The notes under the pieces: model-generated
The model's input: the letters and a program-made list of their open reading frames with translations, nothing else
What the model was told of the DNA's origin: nothing
Database searches by the model: none
Origin: JAVJSD01 sp040219575
Lineage (GTDB): Bacteria > Planctomycetota > Planctomycetia > Pirellulales > Pirellulaceae
Direction: 5' to 3'
Assembly: GCA_040219575.1 (NCBI GenBank)
Contig: JAVJSD010000116.1
Location: 62,001 to 126,000 of the forward strand
DNA length: 64,000 bases
Shown: in pieces, positions 44,723 to 52,801 of the stretch
Position numbering within the stretch: the first letter of the stretch is position 1
Layout: every line of letters begins with the position of its first letter
Program-made: the position numbers and the translations under genes

Positions 44723-45571
44723 CTACGGCGGCGCGTCGCGGGCCAGCCACTCGTCCTGGGAGTCAGGTTCCTCGACGCGCACAACTTCGCCGCGGTGAAC
44801 GACGAAGACATGGTCGCCGAGTTGGATCGACTCGGCAGCGGCATCGGCATCGGCGCCTTTTTTGGCAGGCCTGCGGTAGCTGAAGCGGACGCGGATCGAT
44901 TTGCCGCCGGGCCGGTCGTGGGCGGGCAGGATGTCGAGCATCTCGGCCGACTTGCGATTCGCGCGGAGCCAGTGTTCGACGACGCGTCTTTCCGGCGAAT
45001 CGTTGCTTTGCAGTCGTTCGGCCCCCGCCGCCCGCCACGCCTGCCCCGGCGACGACGGCATCCAAATCGAGACGGCCGCCCAGGCGATCAGCGCGACGGT
45101 GACCGCGATGACGCCGACTTGCAGGGCCAGCACGGCCCGCTGAAAAGCGGCGGAGTTTCCGCTTGACGAGCGGACCATCACGACCGATCGAAAGTAGTCG
45201 CCCAACAGTTCGCGGTAAACGCGCCGCAGATAAACGTCGCTCGTGGGACTCTTGCCCGGCGGCGTGGCGCCGCTCGATGCGCCGCCGCGGGACTTCGCGC
45301 CTCCGCTGGGGCCTCGCGCAGTGCGATGCCGCTGGGCTTCTTCGTCCGTCACGGCGCGGCTCGTGTGCTGCCGGCGGAGCGATTCCGCGGCGAGATAGTC
45401 CGCCACGGCGGCGCGGGTCGTCGTCAGGCGGTGCTTCTCGCTCTGCCGCAACTCGCCGCGTAGCAGCAGCGCCCGCACGCCGCCCACCTGTTTGGGATTC
45501 GGGTGCTCGGTCTTGTAGATCAGCCGGGCGGCGTGCTCGGCGGAGATCGGCTGTTCGGCGTTTTCGATCAT
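44723..45571 (-). CDS. Single-pass membrane protein, unknown function
   Basis: The 282-residue protein starts MIENAEQPISAEHAARLIYK, then has an Arg/Gly/Ser-rich, probably disordered stretch (about 60-105), one transmembrane helix (about 150-175, LALQVGVIAVTVALIAWAAV) and a small C-terminal domain with YRRPAKKGADADAAAESIQL and VFVVHRGEVVRVEEP. The N-terminal 50 residues contain a helical segment with RALLLRGELRQSEKHRLT. I do not recognise the family. An in-frame upstream extension would run through a repeat, so 45571 is the likely start. Confidence 0.65.
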   Translation of the reverse strand: MIENAEQPISAEHAARLIYKTEHPNPKQVGGVRALLLRGELRQSEKHRLTTTRAAVADYLAAESLRRQHTSRAVTDEEAQRHRTARGPSGGAKSRGGASSGATPPGKSPTSDVYLRRVYRELLGDYFRSVVMVRSSSGNSAAFQRAVLALQVGVIAVTVALIAWAAVSIWMPSSPGQAWRAAGAERLQSNDSPERRVVEHWLRANRKSAEMLDILPAHDRPGGKSIRVRFSYRRPAKKGADADAAAESIQLGDHVFVVHRGEVVRVEEPDSQDEWLARDAPP

Positions 45572-45593
45572 GTGCCTTGGCCTCGCAAGACCA

Positions 45594-45636
45594 CGTAGCA
45601 GAAAGTCCACGTAGCGGAAGTCGCCAGACTTCCGAA
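45594..45636. repeat. MITE/REP-like element, partial copy 2
   Basis: GTAGCAGAAAGTCCAC is followed by GTAGCGGAAGTCGCCAGACTTCCG, in which GGAAGTC and GACTTCC form a hairpin with a GCCA loop. It is related to the arms at 21208 and 47332, but the second arm is missing; a TTGGAG / CTCCAA hairpin lies just after. Confidence 0.55.
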
Positions 45637-45708
45637 ATTGGAGATGTCGAAACTCCAACGCGTTTCGACCACGGAGAGTGTTCGATCGTTGCGATTTCAG
45701 ACGGAACG

Positions 45709-45981
45709 CTAACTCGCGGGAATGTCCTTCTTCCGCTCGGGAACGACGACCGTGCGCATGAATTGCTCCCAGGCGCGGTCCTGCTTCAGCTTGGGATCGT
45801 TCAGCTTGAGCCGCTCGAAGGTGTCGTTTTCATACTTCACGTCCACCGGCAGTTGCTTCCACTCATCCACCGACAGCGGCGTCTTCGGCTCGAGCTCCTT
45901 CACCTCTTGCGTCGGCGTGCCGAAACAGCCAAGTACGAACAGACAACATGCCACACAGATCAAAGCGCGCAGCCGTTTCAT
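45709..45981 (-). CDS. Small lipoprotein
   Basis: The 90-residue protein has a lipoprotein signal with lipobox FVLGC (Cys19). The mature part is polar with KTPLSVDEWKQLPVDVKYEN and DTFERLKLNDPKLKQDRAWE, and probably folds as a small helical domain facing the periplasm. It lies 75 bases downstream of the DUF1559 gene, probably cotranscribed. DUF1559 genes are often followed by a small lipoprotein in planctomycetes. Confidence 0.8.
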   Translation of the reverse strand: MKRLRALICVACCLFVLGCFGTPTQEVKELEPKTPLSVDEWKQLPVDVKYENDTFERLKLNDPKLKQDRAWEQFMRTVVVPERKKDIPAS

Positions 45982-46056
45982 GGGTTGATTCTCCGGAAAA
46001 CAGTCCTCCGCCGACGCGCGAGGCGTCGGCGGAGGGTGGTCGTCGGAAAGCGATGC

Positions 46057-47046
46057 TTAGGGAGTTGTCGTCGTATCGGGCAGGATCATTTGGCCCTCGG
46101 AAACCAGCTCGCGCCCAGAGCGCGTGGCGTGGGCGTTGTACGTGCCGTGGTTGATGCCGTCGGCCACGAACTGCACCGAGCCGTCGACCATCGCGAAGTG
46201 GGCGCCGCCGGGGTGTTGGCTGCGGAAGGCGCCGTACACAGTGGTGGTGTTCTTGTGGTTGTTGAAGGAATGGAACGTCGTGCCCCAGGTGTAGCCGATG
46301 TAGCCGTAGGCCCACACGCCGCCGTAACTCGTCGAGGGAACGCCGGCCGGCGCGAAATCCGTTTCTCCCACCAGGTAGGTGTAGGTGGTGCCGTCGGTGA
46401 TCGAGTTGATCGTGGTCACGCGGCGGTTGGGGCTGTCCACGTCGGGATCGGATTTGATGGGCACGATGGCGCCGTTGTAGGCCGGCTCCTCAACGCCGTA
46501 GAACTCGGCGTAGTGCAGCAGCGCCACGTCCTGCGTGCCGCTGCAGAACAGGTAGCTGCTGAAGCCGCGGTTCTCGGTGAGCGGCGCCGTCGGCGGCGTC
46601 ATCGAAGGGCAATAGTAGGTGGGGATGATCATCTGCTGCAGGATGGCGTTGCAGTAGCCGTCGCCGTCGCTATCGACCGTGCTGTTGCGGGGCGTCGTGG
46701 GATCCCAGCGGTCGGCGATGGCGTCGCCCTCCAGATACGGCAGGATCAGCACCGTGCCGGGATGGTAGGTGTTGGTCGTCTCCCCCGGCAGCCGATCCAG
46801 AACCGCGTGAGGGAACTGCGACTTCGAGTCGTGATAGAGCTGCGTGGCCAGGGCGATCTGGCGGACGTTGTTCTTGCAGGAAGTGCGCGTGGCGGCGGCG
46901 CGGGCGGCTTGCACGGCGGGCAACAGCAAGGCGGCCAGAATGCCGATGATGGCGATCACCACCAGCAATTCAACGAGGGTGAAACCACGGGTGCGCGAGG
47001 CGACGATGCGACGGCGCATCGAGCGGCGATTCGAATGGCGGAGCAT
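46057..47046 (-). CDS. DUF1559 protein with type IV pilin-like N-terminus
   Basis: The 329-residue protein starts with a prepilin signal, GFTLVELLVVIAIIGILAA, with Glu5 conserved and a basic leader of 20 residues, giving a prepilin-peptidase cut after Gly. The soluble DUF1559 domain includes RTSCKNNVRQIALATQLYHD, GTVLILPYLEGD and the C-terminal RSQHPGGAHFAMVDGSVQFV, which is the family's diagnostic end (often tagged H-x-G-G-x-x-F). Planctomycetes encode many such proteins; their role is not established. The start is the ATG at 47046. Confidence 0.93.
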   Translation of the reverse strand: MLRHSNRRSMRRRIVASRTRGFTLVELLVVIAIIGILAALLLPAVQAARAAATRTSCKNNVRQIALATQLYHDSKSQFPHAVLDRLPGETTNTYHPGTVLILPYLEGDAIADRWDPTTPRNSTVDSDGDGYCNAILQQMIIPTYYCPSMTPPTAPLTENRGFSSYLFCSGTQDVALLHYAEFYGVEEPAYNGAIVPIKSDPDVDSPNRRVTTINSITDGTTYTYLVGETDFAPAGVPSTSYGGVWAYGYIGYTWGTTFHSFNNHKNTTTVYGAFRSQHPGGAHFAMVDGSVQFVADGINHGTYNAHATRSGRELVSEGQMILPDTTTTP

Positions 47047-47158
47047 GGAATGCTTCTCCTAAGCAAGGCAGGGGCAGGATCTGGCAGCGAACGGGCGTTC
47101 ACTGAACCACGCGGGGGATCCTGGCTGGCTGCCTGTCGGAGAAGCTGGCGGATCGTTT

Positions 47159-47175
47159 TTGATACTGAGTATCAA
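47159..47175. promoter_or_regulatory. 8-1-8 perfect palindrome, Fur-box-like operator
   Basis: TTGATACT-G-AGTATCAA is a perfect palindrome that matches the 7-1-7 Fur-family layout (TGATA at one end, TATCA at the other). It lies 113 bases upstream of the DUF1559 start. The regulator is not identified. Confidence 0.45.
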
Positions 47176-47270
47176 TTTCAACGCCAGTATAGAAACTGCA
47201 CGGCGGCTGTCAACCGTGGCAGAGGAGAATTCTGGGGCTCTACGGGGAATCCCCGAGAGGCCGGGTGGCT

Positions 47271-47290
47271 CGGCCGCCTTCGGCCGTTTT
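47271..47290 (+). terminator. Short GC hairpin with T-run
   Basis: CGGCCG-CCTT-CGGCCG is followed by TTTT. It has a terminator-like form on the plus strand, but no plus-strand gene ends just before it. Confidence 0.3.
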
Positions 47291-47331
47291 CGCCGAACTT
47301 CGCTAGTGTATTGTGACGGCTTGATCTTAGA

Positions 47332-47404
47332 GTAGCTGAACTCGTGAGAGTTCAGCAGTTCGTGACGACGTCTGAACTTCCAGAAGTCTCACGACTTCTG
47401 CTAC
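47332..47404. mobile_element. MITE/REP-like inverted-hairpin element, copy 3
   Basis: A 73-base element with 22-base terminal inverted repeats matching at 19 of 22 positions. The left arm hairpin is GAACTC-GTGA-GAGTTC and the right arm (read on the minus strand) is GAAGTC-GTGA-GACTTC. The two arms differ by compensating changes that keep the hairpin. Confidence 0.75.
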
Positions 47405-47562
47405 CCCCATTCTTAGCTGTCACGCTGCACTAGTCTGGCGACTCCCGCTCCGTACCAACAGGCGTCCGAAGGTCCGCAGTCAGCGGAGCTTCCATGACCG
47501 ACAGTGGGGCGCCAGAAAGCAACCGAAACCGCCCGCAAGGCTGCCCAGGGCGAAAGTGAAAG

Positions 47563-47635
47563 TGGAGCCGAGGGGACTCGAACCCCTGACATCTAGCTTG
47601 CAAAGCTAGCGCTCTCCCAGCTGAGCTACGGCCCC
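47563..47635 (-). tRNA. tRNA-Ala (anticodon TGC)
   Basis: A 73-nt cloverleaf on the minus strand: the acceptor stem is GGGGCCG / CGGCTCC with the alanine-identity G3-U70 pair. The D-arm is GCTC-AGCTGGGA-GAGC, the anticodon arm CTAGC-TTTGCAA-GCTAG carries TGC, and the T-arm is AGGGG-TTCGAGT-CCCCT. The CCA end is not encoded. No integrase or direct repeat suggests an attachment site here. Confidence 0.96.
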
Positions 47636-47859
47636 TAACGGGCGCGATTGATTTTCGTTGGTGCGCCGCCGACCGTCAACGGGCGGCCGGGGCAACCACA
47701 CCAACCACGCGGTCGTAGCAATCGACGCGAATGCACGGGTAAGGCGTCACTCTCCGGCTGGTGAATTTCGAGGCTGCTCGACTCGCTTCGCAACCGATAC
47801 CAACCGAGACGCCGATTCGCCCACTCGATTCACCGCCAATTGCCGCCGGGGCCGCGCTC

Positions 47860-49143
47860 ATGAGTGAAGCCGTCATCGAGACCCGACCCCATCAAGTTCG
47901 CCTCGTCGTCGCGGGCGTGATCGGCAATGTGCTGGAGTGGTACGACTTCGCCCTGTTCGGTTACTTCGCGTCGGTCATCAGCGGGCTGTTCTTCCCGGGC
48001 GAGAACCAACTCGCCGCGCTGCTGCAGACCTTCGGCGTGTTCGCCGTCGGTTACGCCATGCGGCCGCTCGGTGGGGTGATCTTCGGACACATCGGCGACC
48101 GTTACAGCCGCAAACGGGCGTTGGAGCTTTCGGTCATCCTGATGGCCATCCCGACCACCTGCCTGGGATTGCTGCCGACCTACGCCGCGATCGGCATCGC
48201 GGCGCCGATTCTGCTGACGCTGATTCGCATCGTGCAGGGAGTCAGCGTGGGCGGCGAGATGATCGGCTCGGTCTCGTTTCTGGGAGAGCATTCACCCGCC
48301 GGACGGCGCGGACTACTCGGCAGTTGGTCGATGTGCAGCGCGATCGGCGGCATTCTTTTGGGAAGCGCCGTGGCGGCGCTGATGCACGAGGTGCTGCCCG
48401 ACGACGCGCTGCAAACCTGGGGCTGGCGGATTCCGTTCGTGTGCGGCTCGTTGGTGGGCGTCGTCGGACTGTGGTTGCGCAGAGGAATCGAGGAGCCGCC
48501 GCCCGAGCCCCGGCCCACGGGCGCCTTCGCCGACCGTTCGCCGGTGGTGCAGGCCCTGGCGGAAAACCGGCTGGCCATCTTTCAGACTTTCGCCATCACC
48601 ACGATGGTGTCGGTCGGTTTCTATATGCCGTTCGTGTGGCTTTCGACCTGGCTGATGAAGATCAACAAGCCGCCGCTGGAGAGCGCGCTGACGGTCAACA
48701 CGCTGGCGATGACGGTGCTGCTGCTGTTGATTCCGCTGGGCGGAATCATCTCCGACCGGATCGGCCGCAAGTTGTCGTTGTTGCTGAGCGCGGCGGCGTA
48801 CGTGGTGCTCGCCTATCCGTTGTTCCTGTTGCTGTCGCGCGGCGATTTCGCCTCGGCGCTGGTCGCGCAACTGGTGTTCGCGCTCTGCGCCGGACTGGCG
48901 CTGGGCGGCGCGCCGGCGGCGTATGTGGAGTTGTTCCCCCGCGGCACCCGTTACAGCGGCATCGCCATCGGCTATAACGCCGCTCAGGCGGTCTTCGGCG
49001 GCACCACGCCGTTGGTCTGCACCTGGCTAATCTCCGCATCGGGCGACCTCGACGCGCCGGGCATCTACCTGGCGGCGATCGGACTGTGCGTGGGACTGGT
49101 CGTGCTGACCATGAAGGACCGATCGAAAGAGCCGCTGACCTGA
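47860..49143 (+). CDS. MHS-family MFS transporter, partner of glutamine-synthetase-like gene
   Basis: The 427-residue protein has about twelve hydrophobic segments. MHS motifs are VIGNVLEWYDFALFGYF at the N-terminus, GHIGDRYSRKRAL and GGIISDRIGRKLSL. The family moves organic acids, betaine or amino compounds with protons across the inner membrane. No clear ribosome-binding site lies before the ATG at 47860, and the frame is open to 47761, so the start is uncertain. It is 42 bases upstream of the glutamine-synthetase-like gene; the operon suggests uptake of an amine that the synthetase then gamma-glutamylates. Confidence 0.9.
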   Translation: MSEAVIETRPHQVRLVVAGVIGNVLEWYDFALFGYFASVISGLFFPGENQLAALLQTFGVFAVGYAMRPLGGVIFGHIGDRYSRKRALELSVILMAIPTTCLGLLPTYAAIGIAAPILLTLIRIVQGVSVGGEMIGSVSFLGEHSPAGRRGLLGSWSMCSAIGGILLGSAVAALMHEVLPDDALQTWGWRIPFVCGSLVGVVGLWLRRGIEEPPPEPRPTGAFADRSPVVQALAENRLAIFQTFAITTMVSVGFYMPFVWLSTWLMKINKPPLESALTVNTLAMTVLLLLIPLGGIISDRIGRKLSLLLSAAAYVVLAYPLFLLLSRGDFASALVAQLVFALCAGLALGGAPAAYVELFPRGTRYSGIAIGYNAAQAVFGGTTPLVCTWLISASGDLDAPGIYLAAIGLCVGLVVLTMKDRSKEPLT

Positions 49144-49185
49144 TCGACGCGCGCGACGCTGGCCGACACTCAAGGAGAGGCGATC

Positions 49186-50568
49186 ATGCATCATGAAGCC
49201 GTGGCCCGACAACTCTTGGCGGGCGAGTTCGATCTGCTGCGGGTGATGTGGTGCGACAACGCCAACGTGATCCGGGCCAAGTCGCTGTTCCTGCCGCCGC
49301 GTCTGGCGAGCGCCTCGGGCGGCAACAATTCCGAGGCGCTGCTGACGGAGTTGGAACAGGCGATCACGATGACCGCGGCGCTGCAAGCATTGCCGGTCAC
49401 GCTCGACGCCCCGGCGGCCGGCGCGAACCTGGCGCCGGTGCAGGACGTGCGTCTGGCGGCCGACTGGTCGACGCTGACGATCTGCCCCAGGTCGCCGTCG
49501 ATCGCCACGGTGATCGGCGACATGCGCGTCGCCCAACAGCCGTGGACGCACTGCCCCCGCGAGTACCTGCGGCGGATGATCGCCGCCGCGGCCGAGGCCG
49601 GCATCACGCTGGAGGCGGGCGTCGAGCTCGAGTTTTACCTGTTGCGGCCCGGCCAAGACGACGCCTTTCCCACGCCCGTCGATCAAACGTTGTACGCTTC
49701 GACCGTCGCCGCTCAGGCCAGCTCCCGCGTCATCGGCGACATCCTGCAGGCGTTGTGGACGCAGGGCGTGCCGGTCGAACAGTACTATCCGGAGTCGGGG
49801 CCGGGGCAACAGGAGATCACCCTCGCGCACTGCGCACCGCTGGCACTTGCCGATCGGGTGGTGCTGGCCCGCGAAACGATTCGCGCCGTCGCCGCCGAAC
49901 ACGGTCTGATCGCCTCGTTCGCGCCGCTGTTGTTCGAGGCGGCCACCGGCAGCGGCATGCATTGCCACTGGAGTCTGTGGCGCGACGGTGAAAGCCTGAT
50001 GGCCGACGCCGGCGGCCAATGGGGGCTGTCGGTCGTCGCGGCCGCGTTCATGGCGGGCTTGCTCGAACGCCTGCCGGCGGTGATGGCGACGACCACGCCC
50101 TGCGTGAACTCGTACCGCCGTATCCGTCCGCACGAGTGGAGCGGCGCGTATCAGGCGTGGGGCGTCTCGAACAAGGAGGCGGCCATTCGTCTGATCGACG
50201 ATCCGTTCAACGACGTTCCGCGTCACTTCGAACTCAAGACATGCGACGCCTCGGCGAATCCCTACATCGCGCTGGCCACCGTGATCGCCGCCGGACTCGA
50301 CGGCGTTCGCCAGAGCGCGACGCTGCCCGAACCCGTCGGCATCGATCCCGGCGACTATTCCGACAGCCAGCGCGTGGAGCACCACATCGCTCCGCTGCCG
50401 ACAAGCCTGGAGCAGGCCATCGCCTGTTTCGAAACGGACAAGGTGCTGCGAACCGCCATGGGCGAGCAGTTCGCCACCGCCTTCCTGGCCGTTCGCCGGG
50501 CCGAGTGGGAGTTCATGAAAGACATGACGCTCGAGGAAGAACGCCGGTTGCTGCTGCAGCGCTACTAA
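49186..50568 (+). CDS. Glutamine-synthetase-family ligase (gamma-glutamyl-amide type)
   Basis: The 460-residue protein has the GS fold: the N-terminal beta-grasp starts LLRVMWCDNANVIRAKSLFL. The catalytic domain has metal-binding Glu motifs GVELEFYLL and SGPGQQEITLAH, the ATP-site GSGMHCHWSLW, then NSYRRIRPHEWSG (in place of NSYKRLVPGYEAP) and FELKTCDASANPYIALA near the end. The divergent NSYRR motif and the transporter partner fit a gamma-glutamylpolyamine or similar ligase (PuuA or GlnA-like) better than nitrogen-assimilating GS. The substrate is unknown. AAGGAGAGG precedes the ATG. Confidence 0.85.
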   Translation: MHHEAVARQLLAGEFDLLRVMWCDNANVIRAKSLFLPPRLASASGGNNSEALLTELEQAITMTAALQALPVTLDAPAAGANLAPVQDVRLAADWSTLTICPRSPSIATVIGDMRVAQQPWTHCPREYLRRMIAAAAEAGITLEAGVELEFYLLRPGQDDAFPTPVDQTLYASTVAAQASSRVIGDILQALWTQGVPVEQYYPESGPGQQEITLAHCAPLALADRVVLARETIRAVAAEHGLIASFAPLLFEAATGSGMHCHWSLWRDGESLMADAGGQWGLSVVAAAFMAGLLERLPAVMATTTPCVNSYRRIRPHEWSGAYQAWGVSNKEAAIRLIDDPFNDVPRHFELKTCDASANPYIALATVIAAGLDGVRQSATLPEPVGIDPGDYSDSQRVEHHIAPLPTSLEQAIACFETDKVLRTAMGEQFATAFLAVRRAEWEFMKDMTLEEERRLLLQRY

Positions 50569-50625
50569 CCGACGCGTGCGTCGCGTAGTGGAAGCAGCCC
50601 GTTTACATTCCCAATTCCCGCAAAT

Positions 50626-50685
50626 CCCCAAAGGGGACAAGCACAAATCCCCAAAGGGGACAGGCACCCCAAAGGGGACAGGCAC
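50626..50685 (+). repeat. Three direct repeats CCCCAAAGGGGACAGGCAC
   Basis: Copies start at 50626, 50649 and 50667; the first has AAG in place of AGG and the last two abut. Each copy contains the short palindrome CCCCAAAGGGG and the GGGGACAGGCAC tail. A similar GGGGACAGGCACC sequence is common near RAYT-type elements in planctomycetes. No transposase is nearby. Confidence 0.7.
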
Positions 50686-50756
50686 ATTTATCGGCGGACA
50701 CGACGCTCTCCAATCCCGCGAGCATTTGCCGAACAAGAACAACATGCCCGTCGCCG

Positions 50757-51854
50757 TCACCAGGGCCGCGCGGGTAGGCGTCCGCTGGCGATCGCCTCCA
50801 ATTGCTCGGGCGAGTAAGGCGAGGCGACGACGTCCTGCTCCGTATGGCGTGTGCGAAACAGGTTGACGACATAGCCCATCCGCTGCCGGATGTCGGTCCA
50901 ATCGCAGGTTCGCGTGTCACGGAGGGTGCCGCGGCTGACGTCCCAGCCCTCAGACCCTTCCAGGAAATCGCGCAGCGGCTCGCTCGTGATGTCGCACAGC
51001 GTGGCGGGAAACGCGTCGTCGGCCAGCGGCGGCACGTCCTCGTGAACGGCCAGTTGCGTTCGGCCGACACTGTACGTCATCAATCGCTGCGTGACGCATT
51101 TGCGGATCAGCAGCGGCATCGAGCGGCTGATGTACGGCTGCAAGCGGATGTGCTCGTGCAGCACCGCCAGGCAGTTGGCGAAATAGTTGCACTGGTGCTG
51201 CGTCTTGAGGTCGGCGGCGCCGCGGGCTTGTTCGTATTGCTCGAAGGCTTGCCGCAATCGATCCTGCCCTCCCTGCTCCGTCGGTCCCGGGCGGAATTCA
51301 TCCAGAAACGCCTGAAACAACTTCCGGCGTCGCTCGTCCGCGTCCATTGCTCGGGCGCATTCGACGTATTGTAGATACCTGCCGGTTACGCGGCCAATGT
51401 CATCGAGCACGAGTCGATTGCCTTCGAGAATCAAACGCGAGGCGGCGCGGCGGGTGTAGCCGGCCAGCCGATAACCGCAATAGCCCCCCGTAGCGACGCC
51501 GATCAGCACCCACACAAGGATCGACAGCGCCGCCGGCCAGGTGAACAGCCACGCCAGCAGCACACCGACGCCGATGCCCACCAGGCAGCCGACGAGGCCC
51601 GCCACGACGGTCGCGTCGCGCGACGCCTGATCCTTGTCTTCCTGACGGATGGTGACGCCCGCCTTCCGCGAGCCCCACACGGCCCAGTTGTGAAAGTTCG
51701 CGCCGGCTTGCGGGCCGATCGCTTCGCGCAGGGCCGTCGCCAGCAGGAAGTGCGCGCGGGTGATCTTGAAATTCGATCGCAGCGGGTCGGACTCCGACAC
51801 CGCTTCATCGATGAGGACGTCCCAATCCTGCGTGCGCGTCGCCGTGGGGGCCAT
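50757..51854 (-). CDS. Two-TM membrane protein, unknown function
   Basis: The 365-residue protein has a soluble N-terminal helical segment, a transmembrane hairpin (about 100-145, VAGLVGCLVGIGVGVLLAWL, then ALSILVWVLIGVATGG) and a large cytoplasmic helical domain with LEGNRLVLDDIGRVTGRYLQ and CNYFANCLAVLHEHIRLQPY. The C-terminal VVNLFRTRHTEQDVV is conserved-looking. I do not recognise the family. The ATG at 51854 lies 23 bases after the MarR stop, so the two are probably an operon with the regulator first. Confidence 0.7.
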   Translation of the reverse strand: MAPTATRTQDWDVLIDEAVSESDPLRSNFKITRAHFLLATALREAIGPQAGANFHNWAVWGSRKAGVTIRQEDKDQASRDATVVAGLVGCLVGIGVGVLLAWLFTWPAALSILVWVLIGVATGGYCGYRLAGYTRRAASRLILEGNRLVLDDIGRVTGRYLQYVECARAMDADERRRKLFQAFLDEFRPGPTEQGGQDRLRQAFEQYEQARGAADLKTQHQCNYFANCLAVLHEHIRLQPYISRSMPLLIRKCVTQRLMTYSVGRTQLAVHEDVPPLADDAFPATLCDITSEPLRDFLEGSEGWDVSRGTLRDTRTCDWTDIRQRMGYVVNLFRTRHTEQDVVASPYSPEQLEAIASGRLPARPW

Positions 51855-51876
51855 GGGGTTTGTCGCCAGGGGCCGG

Positions 51877-52428
51877 TCAGGGAACGGAATCGTCGTCAAG
51901 CGTGGGCGGCGAACCTGCGCCATCGAATTGATCGGCGGCGGCGCTCGGTTGAACGAAATCGTCGGCAAACGCTTCCGCGGCTTCGAGCGCGCGGACGTCC
52001 ATCATATCCGCCAAACGCTGCAGACTGGCGAGGATCTGCGTCCGCTCCCAGTCTTTCAGCGCGGCCAGCTTCTTTTGAAAGTCGTCGCGCAAGACCGAAG
52101 GCGCCCCCGCCAGCATTTGCCGTCCCGCGTCGGTCAGTCGAATGTGAACGCTGCGGCGATCCTCGCCTTCCTTCGTCCGCTGGATCAGCCCTCGCAGTTC
52201 GAGCCGATTCAGGATGCCGGTTACCGTGGGGCGTCCAAGGTGTACGTCACTCGAGAGTACGGCCGAGGTGACGGGCTCCTGCCGGGCGATGGCCCGCAAG
52301 ACGGTCAACTGCGGCGCGGTCAGGCCGTAGTTCAGCAGCAGGGTTCGCGAGCGGATGTCGATGGCCCGCGTCATTTTACGCAGCGCCTCGAGGATTTCCG
52401 CCTCAAGGCTGAAGGTTGAATCGCTCAT
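51877..52428 (-). CDS. MarR-family transcriptional regulator
   Basis: The 183-residue protein has the MarR winged helix (about 15-130): LLLNYGLTAPQLTVLRAIAR, then SSDVHLGRPTVTGILNRLEL, with the wing RTKEGEDRRSVHIRLTDAGR (basic, conserved). An acidic C-terminal tail of 40 residues is longer than usual. MarR proteins repress neighbouring genes and respond to small ligands. GAGGAA precedes the ATG at 52428. Likely targets are its own promoter, the downstream membrane protein gene or the divergent methyltransferase gene. Confidence 0.93.
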   Translation of the reverse strand: MSDSTFSLEAEILEALRKMTRAIDIRSRTLLLNYGLTAPQLTVLRAIARQEPVTSAVLSSDVHLGRPTVTGILNRLELRGLIQRTKEGEDRRSVHIRLTDAGRQMLAGAPSVLRDDFQKKLAALKDWERTQILASLQRLADMMDVRALEAAEAFADDFVQPSAAADQFDGAGSPPTLDDDSVP

Positions 52429-52801
52429 GATTCCTCGCAGAAACCGGCATTGCCTCACGAAACCGCATAATCTGTCGGAAAAACGATTTGCGTAGAAATC
52501 ATTAATCCAGAGGACCGATACACAAACCGCCGTCAATCAAACAACTTAACTACATAAATAAAAACATGTTACCGAGAATCACGCAAAATCCAGCGGCCCC
52601 AGACGCGATCGGGCAATGAGGTTGTGTACGAACGATATCGGGATAAGATGGTGAGGCCCACACCCATGCCGAGGGACCGCCGTGTGCACGTCGATCGGGG
52701 GGCGGGTGGGGTTTGTCATGGGAAATCGCTTCTGATTGGAGTCGGAAGTCTCTTCCGGACCACATGGCTGCAATCGTACTCTCGTCGTAAGGAATTCGCG
52801 A
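52429..52801. other. Divergent intergenic region, AT-rich core
   Basis: This 373-base region holds presumed promoters for marR (minus) and the methyltransferase (plus). The segment 52535-52575 is clearly AT-rich (AACTTAACTACATAAATA) and contains the palindrome ACATGT, a possible operator. No gene was recognised. Confidence 0.5.

Larger units (their letters stand above)
47047..47562. other. Intergenic region between DUF1559 gene and tRNA-Ala
   Basis: This 516-base region holds an 8-1-8 palindrome (47159-47175), a short hairpin (47271-47290) and a MITE/REP-like element (47332-47404). No coding region is supported. Confidence 0.6.

Noticed and set aside
45163..47316. A 717-codon open frame on the plus strand
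   Set aside because: It covers three minus-strand genes with clear signals (lipobox, prepilin signal, transmembrane helix) and has no domain itself.
47563..47635. tRNA-Ala as an integration site
   Set aside because: No integrase gene and no repeat of the tRNA 3' end were seen on either side.
50626..50685. CRISPR array
   Set aside because: Only three repeats with spacers of 0-4 bases; no cas genes. It is a short direct-repeat cluster.
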